64,000 nt of DNA from Cupriavidus pauculus (GTDB taxonomy: Bacteria; Pseudomonadota; Gammaproteobacteria; Burkholderiales; Burkholderiaceae). The translations under genes and the position numbers were made by a program. Shown piece by piece: positions 26,801-34,577 of the stretch. The notes beneath the pieces were generated by a model. It was not told the origin of the DNA. It made no database searches and saw nothing but the letters and a program-made list of their open reading frames with translations. The stretch lies in the NCBI RefSeq assembly GCF_022179805.1, contig NZ_BPUO01000001.1, forward strand, positions 372,001 through 436,000, in the 5' to 3' direction. Every line of letters starts with the position of its first letter. The stretch's first letter is position 1.

Positions 26801-28150
26801 GGCGATACCACCGAAGTGCTGGCCGGCGGCATCGGCGTGGGCCAACCCGCCCCGCTGCCGTCCTCGGGCGTGAGCGCGGCGATTACCGCCGAACGGCTCG
26901 ACGTGGACGCCTGGCGCTCCGTACTCGACCAGGGGTCCGACGAGCGCAAGCCCGGCGCGGACGTCGACCGCTCGTCGCCATTCCTGCCCGAGCGCATCGC
27001 CGTGCGCACGAAGACGCTCGACGCCTTCGGCCGCAACCTCGACGACGTATCGATCGACGCCATTCGCGAGAACGGCGACTGGAACCTGCAGATGGCCTCG
27101 CGCCAGGTTGCCGGCAACGGGCAATGGCGGCGCGACAGCAACCACCCGGCCGGCTCGCTGACTGTGCGCCTGGCGCGCCTGGAAGTGCCCGACGCCACCG
27201 ACGACGGCCACATGACCGACGCCATCACGCGCAGCGTGGAGGAAATGCCCGCGCTGGACCTGGCCGTCGACAAGTTCGTGCTGCATGGCCGCAACTTCGG
27301 CAAGCTGGAAGTGAAGGCCCATACCAGCCACATCGACAACCAGCCCGTGTGGACGCTGGACAGCCTGAGCATCGAACAGCCCGGCGCCACGCTGACCGGC
27401 AACGGTAGCTGGCGGCTGCCGCGCCGCCTGCGCGAGGCCGCGGCGCAGGGCAATGCATTGCCCACCGAAGGCCGCCGCACGCTGCTGAACTTCAAGCTCG
27501 ACATCCGCAACGCCGGCGACGTGCTGGACGGCTTTGGCCTGGCCCACACGCTGCGCGACGGCAAGGGATCACTGGAAGGCCGCATCGCATGGCGCGGGTC
27601 GCCGATGTCGATCGACTACCCGACGCTGTCGGGGCGCCTGAACCTGAGCCTGGAAAACGGTCAGATTCTCAGCGTGGAGCCGGGCGCGGCGCGGCTGCTG
27701 GGGGTACTGAGCCTGCAGAGCCTGTTGCGCTTTGCCACGCTGGACTTCCGTTCGGTGGCCAGCAAGGGCCTGGTGTTCGACGACATCAACGGCTCGGGCA
27801 CGATCGAGAACGGCGTGGGCACGATCAACGACTTCCGCTTCAAGGGCAGCCAGGTGATGGCATCGATGACCGGCACGGCCGACCTGCTGCACGAAACGCA
27901 GGACCTGCAGGTGGACGTGGTGCCGCGCATCAACGCGACCACCACCTCGGTGGCCGCGGCGTTCATCAATCCGGTGCTTGGCATCGGCACGCTGGCCGCC
28001 CAGTTGCTGTTCGCCGACGAGTTCTCGAAGGTGTTCACGCAGCACTATCACGTGAGCGGGTCGTGGGCCGACCCCAAGGTGACCAAAGTGGAGGACAATA
28101 AGCCGCGTCAGGCGCCGGTGCAGGAACGCTCGGGCGTCTTCACGCGTTGA
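23846..28150 (+). CDS. yhdP: YhdP/AsmA-like intermembrane phospholipid transport protein
   Basis: A very large protein (1434 residues) of the YhdP (DUF3971/AsmA-like) family. A cytoplasmic Pro/Arg-rich N-terminus of about 70 residues is followed by one membrane helix (about 75-97, LAALAVVAVLLIRFVLW), then a huge periplasmic beta-rich region. In E. coli, YhdP with TamB and YdbH forms bridge-like lipid conduits to the outer membrane; the same role is inferred here. The C-terminal segment with GILSLQSL-like LLGVLSLQSLLRF, LVFDDINGSGTIENGV and DVVPRINATTTSVAAAF is the most recognisable AsmA-like portion. It is divergent from glnE. The nit2-like gene follows after 62 bases. Confidence 0.9.
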   Translation: MSSRPTAPNDGSASPRAGGDGTVVVAASPVSHDPAPGRGRRALAFVRRALVATWQGLGAVVRHPAWARLWRTLLRIAAVLAALAVVAVLLIRFVLWPQAHAARQWLEQQGSAALSANLTIGQLDTYWDGWHPAFRASNVQAVDAERRMLLSAATLEGRLSWQSVPALTLQFASLTADRADVLIRRTPKGALLVAGMPVEATQKASDNDPFLNWLLSQGRIELKSGNLRWLDEKARLPQLDVADIHFTTERHGAQHVVRLEARSASLAPQPLVFQANLRHDYLSGAGNWRHWAGQASWAFNQLQLPVVQRYLAIFDNVDSGVFSTDGTIDLRGGHVLRSQMRLRASGVDLRLSGAVEPLKLANAQALLLHKGDRSGSNSLTIDTLLWQAEQQAGPPSAADASWREGMRKVTIDWTRDNAGQLRKFALRAPTFDLNTVRALATSMPIDTVVLRQLRALQPAGHIDNLDVTWARERPGLLSRGPGTPHYTVQGTLRGVSINSQPAVPAVGPDGKPHTGTPGFTRLSGNFSFDDRQGTARVDSTGATMSFPGVFDDPLLPFDELRGEVRWRHDGDKLVVTTDGIRFANTDTAGTVRGSWREGGDGPSGIADLSGELNRALANRVPRYLPSTMPATRHYLEGALVGGEAYDVKFLVKGDLYHFPFHPPFAKAGDFRVEVPVRNVSYQIAPHETGPNVDGVTNGNGNGNHVADAGRAWPDFADISGSLLFERSTMSFQVKQAGVRGIPGIVLRDVNGRIDDLSDHGHLMIDGSATGPVQGFLRYVAATPVKGWTGNVTENARAPGAGELKLKLDLPLSHAAGSKVNGEFRFPGNDVTLFQDLPTLYGATGAVAFDEHGFQLHNVRGRFLGGETRITGGTQPDGTTHVAIGGTATAQALRDVLGAGNAALGKRIEGSTPYSAVVGVRDKRLQVQVASDLNGLALDLPPPLAKLAGQDMPLRFELRPSANRAGLDDVTLQLGNGASARYVLRRGDTTEVLAGGIGVGQPAPLPSSGVSAAITAERLDVDAWRSVLDQGSDERKPGADVDRSSPFLPERIAVRTKTLDAFGRNLDDVSIDAIRENGDWNLQMASRQVAGNGQWRRDSNHPAGSLTVRLARLEVPDATDDGHMTDAITRSVEEMPALDLAVDKFVLHGRNFGKLEVKAHTSHIDNQPVWTLDSLSIEQPGATLTGNGSWRLPRRLREAAAQGNALPTEGRRTLLNFKLDIRNAGDVLDGFGLAHTLRDGKGSLEGRIAWRGSPMSIDYPTLSGRLNLSLENGQILSVEPGAARLLGVLSLQSLLRFATLDFRSVASKGLVFDDINGSGTIENGVGTINDFRFKGSQVMASMTGTADLLHETQDLQVDVVPRINATTTSVAAAFINPVLGIGTLAAQLLFADEFSKVFTQHYHVSGSWADPKVTKVEDNKPRQAPVQERSGVFTR

Positions 28151-28212
28151 TGGCGCGGCCCGCCGCACCTGTCCCCCTTGATCCCCCGACAAGCCCCAAA
28201 AAGGAAGCCACG

Positions 28213-29037
28213 ATGACCGCAGCCGCTCCGTTCCGTGTCGCCGCCATCCAGACCGTGACTGGCACGTCGCTGGAAGACAACCTGGCGCGCGCCGAGACTC
28301 TGATTGCGGAAGCCGCCAGTGGCGGGGCCGGGCTCGTGTTGCTGCCCGAGTACTTCTGCATGATGGGCCGGCATGAGTCGGACAAGGTGGCGATCCGCGA
28401 ACGCGAGGGCGACGGCCCGGTGCAGCGCTTTCTGGCCGACGCCGCGCGCCGGCATCGTATCTGGCTGGTGGGCGGCACATTGCCGATGTGGTGCGACGAC
28501 CCGGCCCGCGTGTACAACGCGTCGCTGGTCTTCGATCCGCATGGCGAGCGCGTGGCCCGCTACGACAAGATCCACCTGTTCGGCTTTACCAAGGGCACCG
28601 AGAATTTCGACGAATCGCGCACCATCCTGGCCGGCAAGAGCCCGGTGGCGTTCGATGCGCCGTGCGGCCGCGTGGCGATGTCGATCTGCTATGACCTGCG
28701 CTTTCCCGAGCTCTATCGCGGCCTGGCCAAGGGTGGCGACGGCATCAGCTTGATTCTGATGCCGGCCGCCTTCACCTACACCACTGGCCAGGCGCACTGG
28801 GAGATCCTGATCCGCGCGCGCGCCATCGAGAACCAGTGCTATGTGCTGGCGGCCGCACAGGGCGGCAAGCACGACAATGGCCGGCGCACCTGGGGCCATT
28901 CGATGCTGGTGGACCCGTGGGGCGAACTGCTGGGCGTGCTGCCCGAGGGCGAAGGCGTGGTATCGGGCATGGTGGACCCGGCGCGACTGGCCGAGGTACG
29001 TCAGAACCTGCCGGCACTGCGCCATCGCGTACTGTAG
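28213..29037 (+). CDS. Carbon-nitrogen hydrolase, Nit1/Nit2 type
   Basis: A 274-residue cytoplasmic nitrilase-superfamily amidase. The catalytic triad is complete: Glu46 (LLPEYF), Lys119 (YDKIHLF) and Cys159 (SICYDLRFPE). The Nit1/Nit2 branch includes omega-amidase (Nit2) and deaminated-glutathione amidase (Nit1), both of which clean up transamination side products. The FGFTKGTENFDES segment is typical of this branch, but I cannot separate the two activities. The start is ATG 28213 behind AAGGAAG; the frame runs on upstream into the yhdP stop. It lies 62 bases after yhdP and 69 before tldD, a conserved neighbourhood in Burkholderiales as I recall it. Confidence 0.88.
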   Translation: MTAAAPFRVAAIQTVTGTSLEDNLARAETLIAEAASGGAGLVLLPEYFCMMGRHESDKVAIREREGDGPVQRFLADAARRHRIWLVGGTLPMWCDDPARVYNASLVFDPHGERVARYDKIHLFGFTKGTENFDESRTILAGKSPVAFDAPCGRVAMSICYDLRFPELYRGLAKGGDGISLILMPAAFTYTTGQAHWEILIRARAIENQCYVLAAAQGGKHDNGRRTWGHSMLVDPWGELLGVLPEGEGVVSGMVDPARLAEVRQNLPALRHRVL

Positions 29038-29106
29038 GATTCAGGGCATTATCGTTTGCATTCCACCGTGGCCCGGACGCCACGGGGCTCAAGACCAAGG
29101 ACAATC

Positions 29107-30567
29107 ATGAACGCCGGAGATCTCGGAATTCGCAACCTGGCCACCGCGCAACAACTGCTGCTGGCACCGTACGGCCTTGACGAGGCCAAGCTCCAGCGCG
29201 TGCTGGCCGACATCTTCACGCACAAGGTCGACTACGCCGACCTGTACTTCCAGCACACGCGCAACGAGGCGTGGAGCCTGGAGGAAGGCATCGTCAAGTC
29301 GGGCAGCTTCAGCATCGACCAGGGCGTGGGCGTGCGCGCCGTGTCGGGCGACAAGACCGCGTTCGCATATTCGGACGACATCAGCCTGGCCGCGCTGTCG
29401 CAAGCGGCGGCAGCCACCCGCACCATTGGCCGTGCCGGTAGCGGCCGCGTCAAGGTAGCGGGTTCGATGGCATCGCAGACGGGCCGCAATCTCTATACGC
29501 CCAACGATCCGCTGGATTCGATGACGGCCACCGAAAAGGTGGCGCTGCTGGAAAAGATCGAGAAGCTGGCCCGCGCCAAGGACCCGCGCGTGGTGCAGGT
29601 AATGGCCGGACTGGCCGGCGAGTACGACGTGGTGCTGGTGGCGCGCAGCGACGGCGTGATCGCCGCCGACGTGCGTCCGCTGGTGCGGGTGTCCGTGACG
29701 GTCATCGCCGAGCAGAACGGCCGGCGCGAGATCGGATCGTCGGGCGGTGGCGGACGCTATGCGTACGGCTACTTCACCGACGACCTGCTGAGCAAGTACG
29801 TGGACGAGGCCGTGGCATCCGCGCTGATCAACCTGGAGGCCCGTCCGGCTCCGGCCGGCGCGATGACCGTGGTCCTGGGCCCGGGCTGGCCCGGCGTGCT
29901 GCTGCACGAAGCCGTGGGCCACGGCCTGGAAGGCGACTTCAACCGCAAGGGTTCGTCGGCGTTCGCAGGCATGATGGGCCAGCGCGTGGCGGCCAAGGGC
30001 GTGACCGTGGTGGACGACGGCACGATCGAGAATCGTCGCGGTTCGCTGAACCTGGACGACGAAGGCAACCCCACGCAGTGCACGACGCTGATCGAGGACG
30101 GCATCCTGACCGGCTACATCCAGGACACGCTCAACGCGCGCCTAATGAAGATGCCGGTCACCGGCAACGCCCGCCGCGAGAGCTACGCCGCGCTGCCGAT
30201 GCCGCGCATGACCAACACCTACATGCTGAACGGCGACCGCGACCCGCAGGAAATCATCGCCAGCGTGAAGCGTGGCCTGTACGCCGTGAACTTCGGCGGC
30301 GGCCAGGTGGACATCACCAACGGCAAGTTCGTGTTCTCGGCCAGCGAGGCCTACATGATCGAGGACGGCAAGATCACGTACCCGGTCAAGGGCGCGACGC
30401 TGGTCGGCAACGGCCCTGAGTCGCTCAAGGACGTGACGATGATCGGCAACGACATGCGCCTGGATTCGGGCGTGGGCGTCTGCGGCAAGGAAGGTCAGAG
30501 CGTGCCGGTTGGCGTGGGCCAGCCGACGCTGCGGATTGAAAACATGACGGTGGGTGGGACGGCTTAA
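29107..30567 (+). CDS. tldD: Metalloprotease TldD
   Basis: The 486-residue TldD subunit of the TldD/TldE protease, which degrades unfolded peptides and, in E. coli, matures microcin B17 and clears CcdA. The zinc site HEAVGH (residues 267-272, HExxxH) lies in [14 protein letters not shown], and the C-terminal [17 protein letters not shown] is the family hallmark. The partner TldE (PmbA) is not in the window. The start is ATG 29107; in-frame codons upstream lack a ribosome site. It ends a co-directional series yhdP / nit2 / tldD and is followed by a palindromic repeat at its convergent junction with the methyltransferase. Confidence 0.95.
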   Translation: MNAGDLGIRNLATAQQLLLAPYGLDEAKLQRVLADIFTHKVDYADLYFQHTRNEAWSLEEGIVKSGSFSIDQGVGVRAVSGDKTAFAYSDDISLAALSQAAAATRTIGRAGSGRVKVAGSMASQTGRNLYTPNDPLDSMTATEKVALLEKIEKLARAKDPRVVQVMAGLAGEYDVVLVARSDGVIAADVRPLVRVSVTVIAEQNGRREIGSSGGGGRYAYGYFTDDLLSKYVDEAVASALINLEARPAPAGAMTVVLGPGWPGVLLHEAVGHGLEGDFNRKGSSAFAGMMGQRVAAKGVTVVDDGTIENRRGSLNLDDEGNPTQCTTLIEDGILTGYIQDTLNARLMKMPVTGNARRESYAALPMPRMTNTYMLNGDRDPQEIIASVKRGLYAVNFGGGQVDITNGKFVFSASEAYMIEDGKITYPVKGATLVGNGPESLKDVTMIGNDMRLDSGVGVCGKEGQSVPVGVGQPTLRIENMTVGGTA

Positions 30568-30587
30568 GGACTACCGCCTTCGTCTTT

Positions 30588-30617
30588 CTCCCCTCTCCCA
30601 CTTGTGGGAGAGGGGAG
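30588..30617. repeat. Palindromic repeat unit 1 (CTCCCCTCTCCC family)
   Basis: A perfect 14-bp stem with a 2-base loop: CTCCCCTCTCCCAC, TT, then its complement. It lies in the 67-base gap between the convergent tldD and methyltransferase genes. The same stem recurs in composite form near 41.3, 45.3 and 49.9 kb. Confidence 0.85.
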
Positions 30618-30634
30618 CAACGCCAAAGTAGGTC

Positions 30635-31690
30635 CTACGGCCTCACCTCATAAACCAGATTGAACGGCGTCTGTGCCGCCCGGCGGAAGCGTCCGAAGCC
30701 GCCCTGCTCCGTCACGCCTTTCATGCGTGCCTCCCCGGCCTGGGCCCCCAGGCACATCGCTCCCTCCTGTGATCTCGAACCCGGCGTGCAGATGAACGTC
30801 GACGCCGAATAGAACACGCGCCCCACCGGATTGAGATTGTCCTGCAGGTTGTCGTTGGCGAACGGTTCCACGATCATCCAGCAGCCGTCGGGCTTCAGCG
30901 TTTCGCGGATATGGCGCGCGGCGCCGACCGGGTCGCCCATGTCGTGCAGGCAGTCGAACACGGCCACGAGGTCGTAGTCCTGGCCCGGATAATCCTTGGC
31001 CGATGCCACCTCGAAAGTTACGCGATCGCCCACGCCGGCGCGGCGGGCGGCCTCGGTGGCGTAGCGGATCGACGGTTCGTGATAGTCGAAGCCACGAAAC
31101 GTAGCCTGCGGAAACGCCTGCGCCATGATGATGGTCGATGCCCCATGGCCGCAGCCCACGTCTGCCACCGTGGCACCGGCCGCGAGCCGCGCCGCCATGC
31201 CTTCGAGCGCCGGAATCCATTCGCTGACCAGGTGCGCGGCATAGCCGGGCCGGAAGAACCGCTCGGTGCCGTGGAACAGCGCCGGGTCGTGTTCATGCCA
31301 GCCCAGGCCACGGCCATTACGGAAGATATCGATCATGCGCGGAATCGCGCGGAACTGCGCCACTGCGATCTGGAAGGCGCCGGGAATGAAGGCCGGGCTG
31401 CCTTCCTGGGCCAGCGCGAACGCCTGTTCCTCGGTCAGCGAGAACATGTCGGTGCCGGCATCGTATTCGACATACCCGCTGGCCGCCTGGGCCGACAGCC
31501 ATTCGCGCAGGTAGCGCGGATCGGTGCGGGTTTTCTCCGCCAGCGTGGCGGCGGTCATCGGTTTTTCGGCCAGCGCCTTGTACAAACCCAGCTCGTCGCC
31601 CACCACCACCGTCGCCGCGTGCATCACGGCCCCAATGTCATGGACGAACTTCTCCATGAAGGCATTCAGCCTTCCCTCATCGACTGACAT
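30635..31690 (-). CDS. SAM-dependent methyltransferase with winged-helix N-terminus
   Basis: A 351-residue protein. Residues about 20-90 form a winged-helix-like region (VVVGDELGLYKALAEKPMTAATLAEKT, then YLREWLSAQAASGYV) of the sort found in Rv2258c-like methyltransferases. From about residue 165 comes a class I Rossmann methyltransferase core with the SAM motif VADVGCGHGAS and the acidic FRGFDYHEPSI. A post-II motif, YDLVAVFDCLHDMGDP, follows. The substrate is unknown; small-molecule or natural-product methylation is typical. The start is ATG 31690, and a 24-residue upstream extension is possible but lacks support. It is divergent from the aroG leader and ends facing tldD. Confidence 0.82.
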   Translation of the reverse strand: MSVDEGRLNAFMEKFVHDIGAVMHAATVVVGDELGLYKALAEKPMTAATLAEKTRTDPRYLREWLSAQAASGYVEYDAGTDMFSLTEEQAFALAQEGSPAFIPGAFQIAVAQFRAIPRMIDIFRNGRGLGWHEHDPALFHGTERFFRPGYAAHLVSEWIPALEGMAARLAAGATVADVGCGHGASTIIMAQAFPQATFRGFDYHEPSIRYATEAARRAGVGDRVTFEVASAKDYPGQDYDLVAVFDCLHDMGDPVGAARHIRETLKPDGCWMIVEPFANDNLQDNLNPVGRVFYSASTFICTPGSRSQEGAMCLGAQAGEARMKGVTEQGGFGRFRRAAQTPFNLVYEVRP

Positions 31691-31805
31691 GATCGGCACC
31701 TCCACCTGCTGATTCTTGTTCCGCCGCCCTCGTCCCGGGACGTACCATTCCAATATAGGCAAGCGGTGCCACTCAGTACCGGCTTAAATCTGTTGCACCT
31801 GCGGC

Positions 31806-31834
31806 TTGCCAGCGCCAAGGAAAAGCGCTATAAA
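31806..31834 (+). promoter_or_regulatory. Sigma-70 promoter of the aroG leader transcript
   Basis: TTGCCA (31806-31811; 5/6) and TATAAA (31829-31834; 5/6) with an ideal 17-base spacer. Transcription from about 31841 would give a leader of roughly 330 bases before aroG, ample for the attenuator described below. Confidence 0.65.
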
Positions 31835-31986
31835 GATGCTTCGTTGTCGCGCGAGCGGCGACCGCGCCCCGTAGTTTTGGAGGTCGCGGCGCAATAAAAT
31901 GCCTCGCCAGTCCGCGCCGCAGCATAAATTTCACGCATCAGCGTAAAACCGATATCAAGCTCGCTACAGCCGAACCGATTTCCGCC

Positions 31987-32058
31987 ATGTCCGCCAAGTT
32001 TTACTTTTACTTCTTTTGGCATCTCACACCGCTGGCGGATAGAGAGGGACAGCTGTAA
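31987..32058 (+). CDS. Aromatic-amino-acid leader peptide of aroG
   Basis: A 23-codon ORF beginning MSAK and continuing with FYFYFFW: seven consecutive Phe, Tyr and Trp codons at 31999-32019. It ends in TAA at 32056-32058. Such a run is the hallmark of transcription-attenuation leader peptides, as in the E. coli pheA and trp operons. It lies between a good promoter and a terminator directly upstream of DAHP synthase, whose pathway makes all three amino acids. ATG is the only standard start, but no clear ribosome binding site precedes it, and the frame is open further upstream. Confidence 0.8.
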   Translation: MSAKFYFYFFWHLTPLADREGQL

Positions 32059-32073
32059 GCAACCTCGAATGCA

Positions 32074-32106
32074 AAAAAGACCGCCAGCAACCCTGGCGGT
32101 TTTTTT
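32074..32106 (+). terminator. Attenuator terminator upstream of aroG
   Basis: The stem ACCGCCAG / CTGGCGGT (32080-32087 and 32093-32100) has a 5-base loop, a preceding A6 tract and a T7 tract. The 5' arm (segment 3) can alternatively pair with an identical CTGGCGG at 32032-32038 inside the leader ORF (segment 2). That segment can itself pair with CCGCCA at 31991-31996 (segment 1). This is the classical four-segment attenuator geometry. Confidence 0.85.
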
Positions 32107-32172
32107 ATGCCCGCCACGGTCGCCGACGCAGAACCCAACCAGAATCAAGACCTCACAAGACCCGGAGCCATC

Positions 32173-33252
32173 ATGCTGAAGAACACCGACGACCTGCGTA
32201 TTCGCGAACTCAAGGAACTGCTGCCGCCGGCGCACCTGATCCGCGAATTCGCCTGCTCCGAAGCGGCGTCCGACGTGATCTACGGCGCCCGCCAGGCCAT
32301 GCACCGCATCCTGCATGGCATGGATGACCGCCTGATCGTCATCATCGGCCCGTGCTCGATCCACGACACGCGCGCGGCCCTGGAATACGCCAAGCTGCTC
32401 AAGGTGCAGCGCGAACGCTTCGCCGGCGAGCTGGAAGTGGTCATGCGCGTCTACTTCGAGAAGCCGCGCACCACGGTGGGCTGGAAGGGTCTGATCAACG
32501 ACCCGCATATGGACGGCAGCTTCAAGATCAACGACGGCCTGCGCACCGCGCGCGAACTGCTGCTGAACATCAGCGAAATGGGCGTGCCGACCGGCACCGA
32601 ATACCTGGACATGATCAGCCCCCAATACATCGCCGACCTGGTGAGCTGGGGTGCCATCGGGGCCCGTACCACGGAGTCGCAGGTGCACCGCGAACTGGCG
32701 TCGGGCCTGTCGTGCCCGGTGGGCTTCAAGAACGGCACCGACGGCAACGTGAAGATCGCCGTCGACGCGATCAAGGCCGCGTCGCAGCCGCACCACTTCC
32801 TGTCGGTGACCAAGGGCGGCCACTCGGCCATCGTGTCGACGTCGGGCAACGAGGATTGCCACATCATCCTGCGCGGCGGCAAGGCGCCGAACTACGACGC
32901 CGCCAGCGTGCAGGAAGCCTGTGACGCGATCTCCAAGGCTGGCCTGGCCGCACGCCTGATGATCGATGCCTCGCACGCCAACAGCAGCAAGAAGCACGAG
33001 AACCAGTTGCCGGTCTGCGAGGACATCGCCCGCCAGATGGCCGGCGGCGACCAGCGCATCGTCGGCGTCATGGTGGAATCGCACCTGGTGGCTGGCCGCC
33101 AGGACCACGTGCAGGGCACGCCGGTGGAAGACCTGACCTACGGCCAGTCCGTGACCGATGCCTGCATCGGCTGGAACGATTCGATCTCGATCCTGGAAAC
33201 GCTGGCCAACGCGGTCAAGCAGCGCCGCCTGGTATCGGGCAGCGGCAACTGA
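32173..33252 (+). CDS. aroG: 3-Deoxy-7-phosphoheptulonate (DAHP) synthase, class I
   Basis: The first enzyme of the shikimate pathway, condensing phosphoenolpyruvate with erythrose 4-phosphate. The 358-residue protein matches AroG/AroF/AroH throughout. IIGPCSIHD contains the metal-binding Cys, followed by VGWKGLINDP, GARTTESQ, PVGFKNGTDG, and HANSSKKHENQ with the conserved His. The family's N-terminal extension (residues about 1-45) is the usual feedback-inhibitor region, but the isozyme specificity is not obvious. ATG 32173 with GGAG six bases upstream fits the family start; the longer frame from 32107 begins inside the attenuator's T tract. Expression is probably controlled by the upstream leader-peptide attenuator. 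A terminator follows. Confidence 0.96.
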   Translation: MLKNTDDLRIRELKELLPPAHLIREFACSEAASDVIYGARQAMHRILHGMDDRLIVIIGPCSIHDTRAALEYAKLLKVQRERFAGELEVVMRVYFEKPRTTVGWKGLINDPHMDGSFKINDGLRTARELLLNISEMGVPTGTEYLDMISPQYIADLVSWGAIGARTTESQVHRELASGLSCPVGFKNGTDGNVKIAVDAIKAASQPHHFLSVTKGGHSAIVSTSGNEDCHIILRGGKAPNYDAASVQEACDAISKAGLAARLMIDASHANSSKKHENQLPVCEDIARQMAGGDQRIVGVMVESHLVAGRQDHVQGTPVEDLTYGQSVTDACIGWNDSISILETLANAVKQRRLVSGSGN

Positions 33253-33273
33253 CCTGAGCGCATCCCCCAAATG

Positions 33274-33303
33274 AAAACGCCGACCATCAGGTCGGCGTTT
33301 TCG
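33274..33303. terminator. Bidirectional intrinsic terminator
   Basis: A 12-bp stem AAAACGCCGACC / GGTCGGCGTTTT with an ATCA loop, between the convergent aroG and cytochrome c genes. The A and T tracts are part of the stem, so it works in either direction. Confidence 0.85.
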
Positions 33304-33316
33304 CTTTCCGGCCCGC

Positions 33317-33715
33317 TTACTTCTTCAGCACCAGGTCGCCCTTCAGCGATCCGATATAGGCGGCGATGTCCTTCAGTTCCGAGCGCGTGAACGGGCGCGG
33401 CTTGCCGTCCTTGCCGGTCACGGCCGGGTTGCTGTTGACCTGGCCCGCCATGATGGCGTTGGTGCGGCCAACCAGCGGGTTGCCGCTGACCTGGTACGAC
33501 GTCAGCGCGTGATAGAGGTAGTCCGGATGCTGGCCAGCCAGCTTCGGATAGTCGGGCGAAATCGGGGCGTTCAGGTCCTTGCCGTGGCAGGCCACGCAAC
33601 CACCCTTCTCCACCAGCGCACGGCCGGCGGCGATGTCGGCGGCCTGGGCGGACAACGCCGCGCCACCCATCACCCACGCGCCCAGCATGTATGACACAAC
33701 TTTCAACGTCTTCAT
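33317..33715 (-). CDS. Periplasmic c-type cytochrome
   Basis: A 132-residue class I cytochrome c. The signal peptide ends near LSAQA (about residue 25). The haem-binding CVACHGK follows shortly after (CxxCH). The probable distal Met is in NAIMAGQV, and a C-terminal helix, SELKDIAAYIGSLKG, is typical of the fold. It should transfer electrons in the periplasm, probably in respiration. It lies 13 bases downstream of a second small cytochrome c on the same strand, so the two form an operon and resemble a split di-haem cytochrome c4. The start is ATG 33715; a longer frame upstream overlaps its neighbour. Confidence 0.9.
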   Translation of the reverse strand: MKTLKVVSYMLGAWVMGGAALSAQAADIAAGRALVEKGGCVACHGKDLNAPISPDYPKLAGQHPDYLYHALTSYQVSGNPLVGRTNAIMAGQVNSNPAVTGKDGKPRPFTRSELKDIAAYIGSLKGDLVLKK

Positions 33716-33728
33716 GATCAGCGGCCTT

Positions 33729-34073
33729 TTACTTGAGCGTGTTGTTCTGGGTACCGGGCTTCTGCTGCGAGTAGTACGCCGCCACATCGGCGATGTCCTT
33801 CTCGGTCAGGCTCGCCGCAATCGCGCGCATGGTGGGATGCTTGCGATCGCCTTTCTTGTAGCCGTTGAGCGCGTTTTCGATGTACTTGGCGCTTTGGCCG
33901 CCCAGCATCGGTACCTCGTAGGTTTCTGGAAACGAGGCGCGATAACCCGGAATGCCATGGCAGCCGATGCACATGGCAACCTTATCCTTGGCGGTGTCGA
34001 CAGTGCCCTTGTCCTGGGCATGCGCTGCCGTTGCGGCCGCGCCCAACACTACCATCGTGAGGAGCTTTTTCAT
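33729..34073 (-). CDS. Periplasmic c-type cytochrome
   Basis: A 114-residue class I cytochrome c with a short Sec signal (MKKLLTMVVLGAAATAAHA), the haem motif CIGCHGI, the candidate Met ligand in HPTMRAIA, and the C-terminal helix TEKDIADVAAYYSQQKP. It is the first gene of a two-cytochrome operon. Both proteins resemble halves of cytochrome c4/c5-like donors to terminal oxidases. The ATG at 34073 is followed immediately by the signal peptide; the upstream extension of the frame (about 120 codons) is non-coding in character. No convincing promoter was identified in the long upstream gap. Confidence 0.9.
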   Translation of the reverse strand: MKKLLTMVVLGAAATAAHAQDKGTVDTAKDKVAMCIGCHGIPGYRASFPETYEVPMLGGQSAKYIENALNGYKKGDRKHPTMRAIAASLTEKDIADVAAYYSQQKPGTQNNTLK

Positions 34074-34577
34074 TTTCGTAGCTGATTGGGAAGTGTTAAA
34101 CCGCGTGTGACCTGCCCTCGCTGGGGCGCCAGACGGCATGCTTGGAACGGGGATGTGGAGCGGATTGCCGGAGATCTGGCGCGGGCGAAGCCGGTCAGAC
34201 AAAGGCGCAGCCGGGCGATATGCTGATGTGCCGCGGTGCTCGAACACCATTCTGCAACCATCTCGCGCTGTTGCCGCCTCCCGATGCTCCGCCATGTCTC
34301 TGGTGGCGGAACTGCCGGGCGTGAGGAGGATATTGACTGGGGGCGCGTCAAACCGGCGCATTGTACCGCAGCGCGCACGCGGCAGTCCACGGCGTGGCCC
34401 TTGGGGTGAGCCCCACTGAACGCGAATGGCCATCTGCTCTTATACTGGCCTATTCCGGCCGAATTTCGGGTTGTCGGCGCCCGTTGTCGCACCCTCCCGG
34501 CCCACCCGGTTGTTGTTTCCCATTGTCACTCGACCGTCCTGCCTGGCAGGCCGGGCGCGATACACCCAGGTTGCCTC
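34074..34577. other. Intergenic region without a supported gene
   Basis: About 500 bases separate the divergent cytochrome and MoxR genes. Only low-quality ORFs occur, for example a 93-codon frame at 34138 with no recognisable protein character. TATACT at 34441-34446 is a possible -10 for the MoxR operon, and TACAAT on the minus strand (forward 34360-34365) for the cytochromes, but neither has a good -35. Confidence 0.5.

Noticed and set aside
25106-27547. An 813-codon minus-strand open frame inside yhdP
   Set aside because: Shadow of yhdP: no recognisable domain, composition dominated by Arg, His, Gln, Ala, and no ribosome binding site.
31899-31946. A 15-codon ORF upstream of the aroG leader peptide
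   Set aside because: It has a distant ribosome site and only one aromatic codon; the ORF at 31987 with seven consecutive aromatic codons is the better leader peptide.
34138-34419. A 93-codon ORF in the cytochrome/MoxR gap
   Set aside because: No recognisable motif or ribosome binding site, and Arg/Ser/Pro-rich translation typical of chance frames.
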